From an uncultured Verrucomicrobiota bacterium (GTDB lineage Bacteria > Verrucomicrobiota > Verrucomicrobiae > Opitutales > Opitutaceae), in contig CAMLQS010000032.1 in NCBI GenBank assembly GCA_946482165.1, positions 1 through 23,693 of the forward strand: 23,693 bases of DNA, given 5' to 3'. The position numbers were made by a program, and so were the translations under genes. The number at the start of each line of letters is the position of its first letter. Within the stretch, counting starts at the first letter, position 1. Of the stretch, positions 19,421 through 23,693 are shown in pieces. Below the pieces are notes generated by a model. That model worked only from the letters and a program-made list of their open reading frames with translations, was not told where the DNA came from and made no database searches.

Positions 19421-20173
19421 ATGAGCGACCCGGCCCGCGATTCCCGCCCGCCGTCCGCGCACCCGATGTTCCTGACCACGCGCTGGTCGATCATCCTCTC
19501 CGCCCGCGACAAGGATTCTCCCGCCTCGGACGACGCTTTGGCCACGCTCTGCCGGATCTACTGGTATCCGCTGTATGCCTACGTGAGGCGGCGCGGCCGT
19601 TCCCCGCACGACGCGCAGGACCTCACGCAGGGCTTCTTTGAGCGGCTCCTGGAGAAAGACTATCTCCGCTCGGTCGCGCCCGAAAAGGGCCGGTTCCGCG
19701 CCTTCCTCGTCGTCGCGATGAAACACTTTCTCGCCAACGAACGGGACAAGGAGCGCACCCTCAAGCGAGGAGGCGGCGTCCTGCACCTGCCGCTTGATTC
19801 CGGGCTGGCCGAATCGCGTTACCTGGAAGAGGCGGCGGAGCAAATGCCGGCCGACCAGATCTTCGAACGGCGCTGGGCCCTGACCTTGCTCGACCGGGCG
19901 ATGGCGCGATTGCGCTCGGACTACGAAAAGTCCGGCCGGATCGAGGAGTTTCATTGCCTGAAAACCTTCCTCACCTCGGATCGGGGCGAGGTCGCCTACC
20001 CCGAGATCGCCGCCCGCCTCGGCCTGAACGAAGGCGCCGCGCGCGTGGCGCTGCATCGGCTGCGAAAACGATTCCGCCAGCTCTTTCGCGACGAGATCGC
20101 GGAGACCGTGTCCGATCCGGCCGAGGTCGACGACGAAGTGCGCCACGTCGTGTCGGTGCTCGGCCGCGATTGA
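19421..20173 (+). CDS. ECF-type RNA polymerase sigma factor
   Basis: The 250-residue protein has the features of large ECF-like sigma factors common in Planctomycetota and Verrucomicrobiota. FLTTRWSIILSARD is at 17-30. Region 2 has YWYPLYAYVRRRGRSPHDAQDLTQGFFERLLEKDYL (47-82) and GRFRAFLVVAMKHFLANERDKERTLKRGG. The linker is long (IFERRWALTLLDRAMARL). Region 4 has the helix-turn-helix VAYPEIAARLGLNEGAARVALHRLRKRFRQLF (191-222). An acidic C-terminal extension of about 25 residues follows. No anti-sigma gene is adjacent; instead a Ser/Thr kinase starts 42 nt downstream, suggesting phosphorylation-based control. The start at ATG 19421 is followed by an in-frame ATG at 19466, which would begin just before the conserved TTRW. 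Confidence 0.9.
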   Translation: MSDPARDSRPPSAHPMFLTTRWSIILSARDKDSPASDDALATLCRIYWYPLYAYVRRRGRSPHDAQDLTQGFFERLLEKDYLRSVAPEKGRFRAFLVVAMKHFLANERDKERTLKRGGGVLHLPLDSGLAESRYLEEAAEQMPADQIFERRWALTLLDRAMARLRSDYEKSGRIEEFHCLKTFLTSDRGEVAYPEIAARLGLNEGAARVALHRLRKRFRQLFRDEIAETVSDPAEVDDEVRHVVSVLGRD

Positions 20174-20215
20174 GAATTTCGGTAACAAACTCCGCGGCGT
20201 CCTTCTCTGTTTCGT

Positions 20216-21817
20216 GTGAACACCCATCCACCGAAAAAATCCCCCTGCCCCCGCTGCGGCCTGCCGATGTCAAAGGACGCGCCCGAAGGGCTCTGCCCTC
20301 GCTGCCTCGCGGCGGTGAACCTGCAAGACGACAGCCTCTTCGCCGCCCCCGGCGAGCGGCCTCCGCCCCCGTCCCCCCAGGAGATCGCGCCTCATTTCCC
20401 GCAACTGGAGATCCTCTCCTGTCTCGGACGCGGCGGCATGGGCGTGGTCTACAAGGCGCGCCAAAAAGCGCTCGACCGCCTCGTGGCGCTCAAACTCCTC
20501 GATCCCGGACGCGAAAAGGACCCGGAGTTTTCCCAGCGTTTCGCTCGCGAGGCCCAGGCGCTCGCGAAGCTCAACCACCCGCATATCGTCGCCATCCACG
20601 ACTTCGGACAGGCGGGCGGCTTCTTCTACCTGCTGATGGAATACGTGGACGGCTCCAACCTGCGCACGCTCCTGACAAACTACCGCTTCACTCCCGAGCA
20701 GGCGCTGGCGATCATCCCCTCCCTCTGCGACGCCCTCCAATACGCGCACGACCGCGGCATCGTCCACCGCGACATCAAACCCGAAAACCTCCTGCTCGGC
20801 AGCGACGGACACGTGAAGGTCGCCGACTTCGGCCTGGTGAAAATGCTCGGCTCCGGGGACTGCCCCGAGGAGCACCCCGTGGGCACGCCCAGCTATATGG
20901 CGCCGGAGCAGATCGCGTCTCCCGACAAGGTGGACAACCGCGCCGACATCTACTCCCTCGGCGTGGTTTTCTACGAGATGCTCACCGACCAGCGCCCCGG
21001 CCCGGGCCAGGTCGTCGCGCCCTCGCGAAGAGTAAGCATCGACGTGCGTCTCGACGAAATCGTCCTCCGCGCCTTGGCGAAAGAACCCGCGTTGCGCTAC
21101 CAGCAGGCCAGCGTGTTCAAGACGCACGTGGAGACGATCGCCCGCTCCCCGACCACGCCGACGCCGCGGAGCGACGACAAGCTCCCCCCTCCGCGCGCCG
21201 CCGCCGGTCAAGCGCGCGAGGCCCGCCCGCCGAGCCCCCTTCGAGGCTCGGCCCTCAAGCTCACGGTGGTGCTGCTCGCCATCGCCCTGCTCGGCGTCGC
21301 GGCGACGGTCTACAGCCGAGCGCGCGTGGCCAAAGCCGCCCATCAGGTGCGGGCCGACGCGGAAAAATCCCTCGCCGAAGGTCGCGGCGCCCTCGACGGC
21401 CCACCTGCGTTGCAGGAGCCGCTGTCCCTTTGGAAACAAGGCGACAAACCCGCCGCCGTCCGCCGCTTCGTCGCAACGGATTGGTCCGCCGGACGGCTCT
21501 TTCCCGCCGATTCGGTTCTCAGCCTGGGTGAGAAGGATTTCGCCGCTCTCTCCGCCACCGAACGAGAAGCAAAAGGCGCCGAGATGCACGCCGTGATCGA
21601 GGACCTCCGCAACCTCGCCCGCGCGGTCGAGGACTCCGGAGTGGATGCCGCAAGCGCCCAGGACCCGCGACAGGCACGCGCCTGTTTCGAATCGCTCCGG
21701 AATTTCGGCCGCGCCCTCGACGCCCCGCAAGGCCTCCTGCTCGTGCGAATGGTGGGGCAATCCATCGAGAAAAAGGCCGCCAAGCACCTTACGCCCCTTC
21801 CCGCCCCGGCCCCCTGA
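20216..21817 (+). CDS. Receptor-type Ser/Thr protein kinase with N-terminal zinc ribbon
   Basis: The 533-residue protein begins at GTG 20216. A zinc ribbon has Cys11-x2-Cys14 and Cys27-x2-Cys30 (CPRC...CPRC). The Hanks-type kinase domain spans about 66-310, with G-loop [10 protein letters not shown] (71-80), Lys93, HRDIKPEN (Asp186), DFG (Asp204) and a [12 protein letters not shown] activation-loop end. A Pro/Arg-rich juxtamembrane linker (312-345), one transmembrane helix (about 347-366) and an extracytoplasmic helical domain of about 165 residues follow. All catalytic residues are present, so it should be active. It follows the sigma factor closely and is the probable regulator of it. The ligand sensed by the outer domain is unknown. 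The start just upstream of the zinc ribbon is supported by family layout. Confidence 0.92.
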   Translation: MNTHPPKKSPCPRCGLPMSKDAPEGLCPRCLAAVNLQDDSLFAAPGERPPPPSPQEIAPHFPQLEILSCLGRGGMGVVYKARQKALDRLVALKLLDPGREKDPEFSQRFAREAQALAKLNHPHIVAIHDFGQAGGFFYLLMEYVDGSNLRTLLTNYRFTPEQALAIIPSLCDALQYAHDRGIVHRDIKPENLLLGSDGHVKVADFGLVKMLGSGDCPEEHPVGTPSYMAPEQIASPDKVDNRADIYSLGVVFYEMLTDQRPGPGQVVAPSRRVSIDVRLDEIVLRALAKEPALRYQQASVFKTHVETIARSPTTPTPRSDDKLPPPRAAAGQAREARPPSPLRGSALKLTVVLLAIALLGVAATVYSRARVAKAAHQVRADAEKSLAEGRGALDGPPALQEPLSLWKQGDKPAAVRRFVATDWSAGRLFPADSVLSLGEKDFAALSATEREAKGAEMHAVIEDLRNLARAVEDSGVDAASAQDPRQARACFESLRNFGRALDAPQGLLLVRMVGQSIEKKAAKHLTPLPAPAP

Positions 21818-21943
21818 ATCTGCGCCCTCGAAACCCGGCTCGGCCAACGCGACCGAGGCGGAGGCGGGCCGGCAGGCCCGTCGGCCCCCCCACCCGCGCG
21901 CTTGCGCACCGGGCCCCGGTTATCGGACATTGCTTGTTTAGCC

Positions 21944-23485
21944 ATGTCCGCCTCCTCACTCGTCCATCGTCCGCTTGGCCAACGCATCCCCGACCGCCTC
22001 CACGCGGTCTCCTGCAGCCTGCCCACGATGCGCGATGTGATCGGCTACGAGGAAAAGGACCCGGCCGTCACCTCGCACATGACGAGCGGCTACCCGCGCT
22101 TCGTCGTCCACCCGCTGCTCAAGCAGGTGGCCGCGGAACTGCGCCGCGCCCGCCCCGAACTCGGCAAACGCGAACTCTGGCTCTGCGCGGGCCCATCTGT
22201 CGCCGCCGCGCTGAATGCCCACGTCGGCCAGGCCGGCGAAATCATTCCGCTCGACGCCCATCTCGCCGCGCTCGCCCTCCCCGACGGGGCCGACGCGGAT
22301 CTTTCCAATCGCGCCCGCCGCTACCTCCAGCACACCGGCGCCTTCGGTTCGTCGCGCGCCGCCGAGGACTGGCTCGTCGCGCAAGGACACCTCCCATCCG
22401 TCGCGCCCGAACCGCTTTTCCCCGGCGCGGCCGACACGGCCGCCGCCCACGTGCGCCGCACGCTCGCCGAGATCTACGGTCACGGCCTGTCGCCCGATGA
22501 GATTCACCTCGCGCCTTCCGGCATGGCCGCGACCTTCGCCGCCTTCGACGCCGTCAACGCCCTTCAGGCCCCGCTCGGGCGCACCCGTTGGGTCCAGCTC
22601 GGCTGGCTCTACCTCGATACCATCGCGATCCTGCAGAAACTCTCCGCGCGCCCGGCCGAAGATTACCTGCACCACGAGGACGTCTTCGATCTCCCCGGCC
22701 TCGCTCGTCTCCTCGACGCCCACGCCGGCCGCGTCGCGGGCATCCTCGCCGAGGTGCCGACCAACCCGCTCATCCAGACGCCCGACCTGCCCGCGCTGGC
22801 CAAGCTCTGCCGCGAGCGCGGCGTCGCCCTCGTCGTCGATCCCACCATCGCGTCGCCCTACAACCTGGACGTCCTACCGCACGCCGACGTCGTGGTGAAT
22901 TCGCTCACCAAATACACCGCGTCCGAGGGCGACGTCATCCTCGGCGCCTCGGTCGTCAACCCGGCCTCGCCCCTCGCCGCCGGGCTCCGCCCGCGTCTCG
23001 CCGCGGCCGCCGCGGTCCCCGCCGTGTATCCGCGCGACGTCGCGCGTCTCGCCGCGCAAATCGACGCCACGCCGGCCTTGATCGCACGGATCAACGCGTC
23101 CACGCCGCTCGTCGCCGAGTTCCTCCGGACCCACCGGAAAGTCGCCGCCGTTTTCTGGAGCGGCCATTCGTATTCGGCGGGAAATTACAAAGCTCTCGCG
23201 CGCGATCCGGCCGCCGTCGGATCGATGATCACGTTCCACCTGCGCGCCGGCGAGTCGATCTCCGCGTTCTACGACCGCCTCCGCATCGCCAAGGGCCCGA
23301 GCTTCGGCCTCTCCACGAGCCTGATCTGCCCGTTCATGTTCCTCGCTCACTACGATCTCGTGACCACGCCCGAGGGCCGCGATTACCTCGCCCGCAACGG
23401 CCTCTGCCCCGAGCTCATGCGCCTCAGCGTCGGCGCCGAGCCGGTCGAGGAAATCGTCGCCGCCCTCGCCGAGGCGCTGGGCTGA
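21944..23485 (+). CDS. Cystathionine gamma-synthase-like PLP enzyme, long fungal-type form
   Basis: The 513-residue fold-type I PLP enzyme belongs to the Cys/Met metabolism family, which makes or breaks cystathionine or related thioethers. The PLP Lys is Lys323 (NSLTKYTASEGD). The preceding VVDPTIASPYN supplies the Asp that contacts the pyridine nitrogen, and FGLSTSLICP...MRLSVGAEPVEEI is the C-terminal substrate domain. It is about 120 residues longer than typical bacterial MetB/MetC. The N-terminal extension has HAVSCSLPTMRDVIGYEE (20-37) and SGYPRFVVHPL (48-58), which I recognise from fungal cystathionine gamma-synthases (Str2 type). ATG 21944 is the first Met before this extension; an in-frame Met at 21902 is less likely. 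No SAM riboswitch was identified upstream. Confidence 0.8.
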   Translation: MSASSLVHRPLGQRIPDRLHAVSCSLPTMRDVIGYEEKDPAVTSHMTSGYPRFVVHPLLKQVAAELRRARPELGKRELWLCAGPSVAAALNAHVGQAGEIIPLDAHLAALALPDGADADLSNRARRYLQHTGAFGSSRAAEDWLVAQGHLPSVAPEPLFPGAADTAAAHVRRTLAEIYGHGLSPDEIHLAPSGMAATFAAFDAVNALQAPLGRTRWVQLGWLYLDTIAILQKLSARPAEDYLHHEDVFDLPGLARLLDAHAGRVAGILAEVPTNPLIQTPDLPALAKLCRERGVALVVDPTIASPYNLDVLPHADVVVNSLTKYTASEGDVILGASVVNPASPLAAGLRPRLAAAAAVPAVYPRDVARLAAQIDATPALIARINASTPLVAEFLRTHRKVAAVFWSGHSYSAGNYKALARDPAAVGSMITFHLRAGESISAFYDRLRIAKGPSFGLSTSLICPFMFLAHYDLVTTPEGRDYLARNGLCPELMRLSVGAEPVEEIVAALAEALG

Positions 23486-23491
23486 ACCGCC

Positions 23492-23520
23492 TTGGCGGGA
23501 AGCCGCCCCCGGCGTCCGCG
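23492..23520 (+). repeat. GGACGCC-type palindromic repeat, forward copy
   Basis: TTGGCGGGAAGCCGC is followed by CCCCGGCGTCCGCG. It aligns with 5716-5744 at most positions. It lies 6 nt after the stop of the PLP enzyme gene. Confidence 0.5.
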
Positions 23521-23554
23521 CGCGACCCGAAGGCATCCGCCTTTCTGGTTCCGT

Positions 23555-23586
23555 TGCCGGGCGCCGAGGACGACGCCCCTCCCAAA
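23555..23586 (-). repeat. GGACGCC-type palindromic repeat, inverted copy
   Basis: Read on the minus strand it is TTGGGAGGGGCGTCGTCCTC followed by GGCGCCCGGC. It is similar to the copies at 5716 and 23492 and in opposite orientation to the latter. The pair fills the gap between two convergent genes. Confidence 0.5.
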
Positions 23587-23590
23587 CTTA

Positions 23591-23616
23591 ATCCGCGCCC
23601 ATCCGCGCAATCCGCG
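23591..23616. repeat. Three closely spaced ATCCGCG direct repeats
   Basis: ATCCGCG occurs at 23591, 23601 and 23610, within the gap between the convergent PLP enzyme and RNase Y genes. It may be part of the same composite intergenic repeat unit as the two flanking palindromes. Confidence 0.5.
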
Positions 23617-23638
23617 GTTAAAACAAAGGGGCGCCGCG

Positions 23639-23693
23639 TCACACCGCCGTCTCGGTGAACCGCGTCTCGCGGATCACCGTGATGCGGATCGTG
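23639..23693 (-). CDS. rny: C-terminus of RNase Y, rest outside window
   Basis: The minus strand carries the final 17 codons and TGA (23639-23641): TIRITVIRETRFTETAV. RNase Y, the membrane-anchored KH/HD endoribonuclease that starts mRNA decay, ends in a very similar stretch (G-x-I/V-K-V-T-V-I-R-E-T-R-A-V-E-Y-A-K). The match is short but distinctive. The gene is convergent with the PLP enzyme gene, separated by 153 nt of repeats. Confidence 0.62.
   Translation of the reverse strand, partial: TIRITVIRETRFTETAV

Noticed and set aside
20270..21847. Minus-strand frame (525 codons) opposite the Ser/Thr kinase
   Set aside because: The kinase has all its catalytic motifs; the antisense frame is Gly/Val/Glu-rich shadow.
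21818..21943. Possible SAM-type riboswitch ahead of the cystathionine gamma-synthase-like gene
   Set aside because: The 126-nt gap has a GGGCC/GGCCC hairpin but none of the conserved cores of the SAM or SAH riboswitch classes I know.

Overview
The window is GC-rich (roughly two thirds G+C by eye). It is densely coded, with long antisense shadow frames, few strong Shine-Dalgarno sites, and many exported or membrane proteins. The gene content suggests a free-living Verrucomicrobiota, most likely near Opitutaceae: an arabinan-active GH43 enzyme, an ECF sigma factor next to a zinc-ribbon Ser/Thr kinase, an AmtB with a signal peptide, a secretin-fold exported protein, and short palindromic intergenic repeats. 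This assignment is inference; there is no rRNA or other phylogenetic marker gene beyond aspS.

Layout. 1-894: 3' part of a GH43 arabinanase. 1162-3402: katG, then a small two-helix membrane protein with a Cys/His motif (3492-3986). 4236-5618: exported peptidase-MA-like protein. 5819-7484: minus-strand pair made of an exported secretin-domain-like protein and a five-helix membrane protein, overlapping by 11 bp. 7633-8643: membrane-anchored GH18-like barrel. 8781-10526: GNAT acetyltransferase, group III truncated haemoglobin and membrane-anchored C39-like peptidase; the last two genes overlap tail to tail. 10744-11628: exported protein of unknown function. 11668-12597: SAM methyltransferase. 12898-14802: amtB then glnK on the minus strand, with a sigma-54-like promoter upstream and a strong terminator after glnK. 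15100-16911: aspS with its own terminator. 17160-18245: a small membrane protein and a second methyltransferase. 18418-19287: MYG1-like DHH protein. 19421-21817: ECF sigma factor and receptor-type Ser/Thr kinase. 21944-23485: a long cystathionine gamma-synthase-like PLP enzyme. 23639-23693: the last 17 codons of what looks like RNase Y on the minus strand.

Functional links that can be supported are the nitrogen unit (sigma-54 promoter, AmtB, PII), the sigma/kinase signalling pair, and the coupled secretin-like/membrane pair. KatG and the truncated haemoglobin both fit oxidative or gas-related stress but are not linked to each other.

Three families of intergenic palindromic repeats occur. Family 1 is a 54-bp double-hairpin repeat in three copies (4001, 5654, 10588). 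Family 2 is a GGACGCC-type hairpin at 5716 and as an inverted pair at 23492-23586. Family 3 is a single 92-bp element with 9-bp terminal inverted repeats and a C13 tract at 17052. No rRNA, tRNA, CRISPR array, insertion sequence or prophage gene was found. The least explained items are the secretin-like pair, the HETAE peptidase-like protein, the fungal-type cystathionine gamma-synthase and the repeat families.
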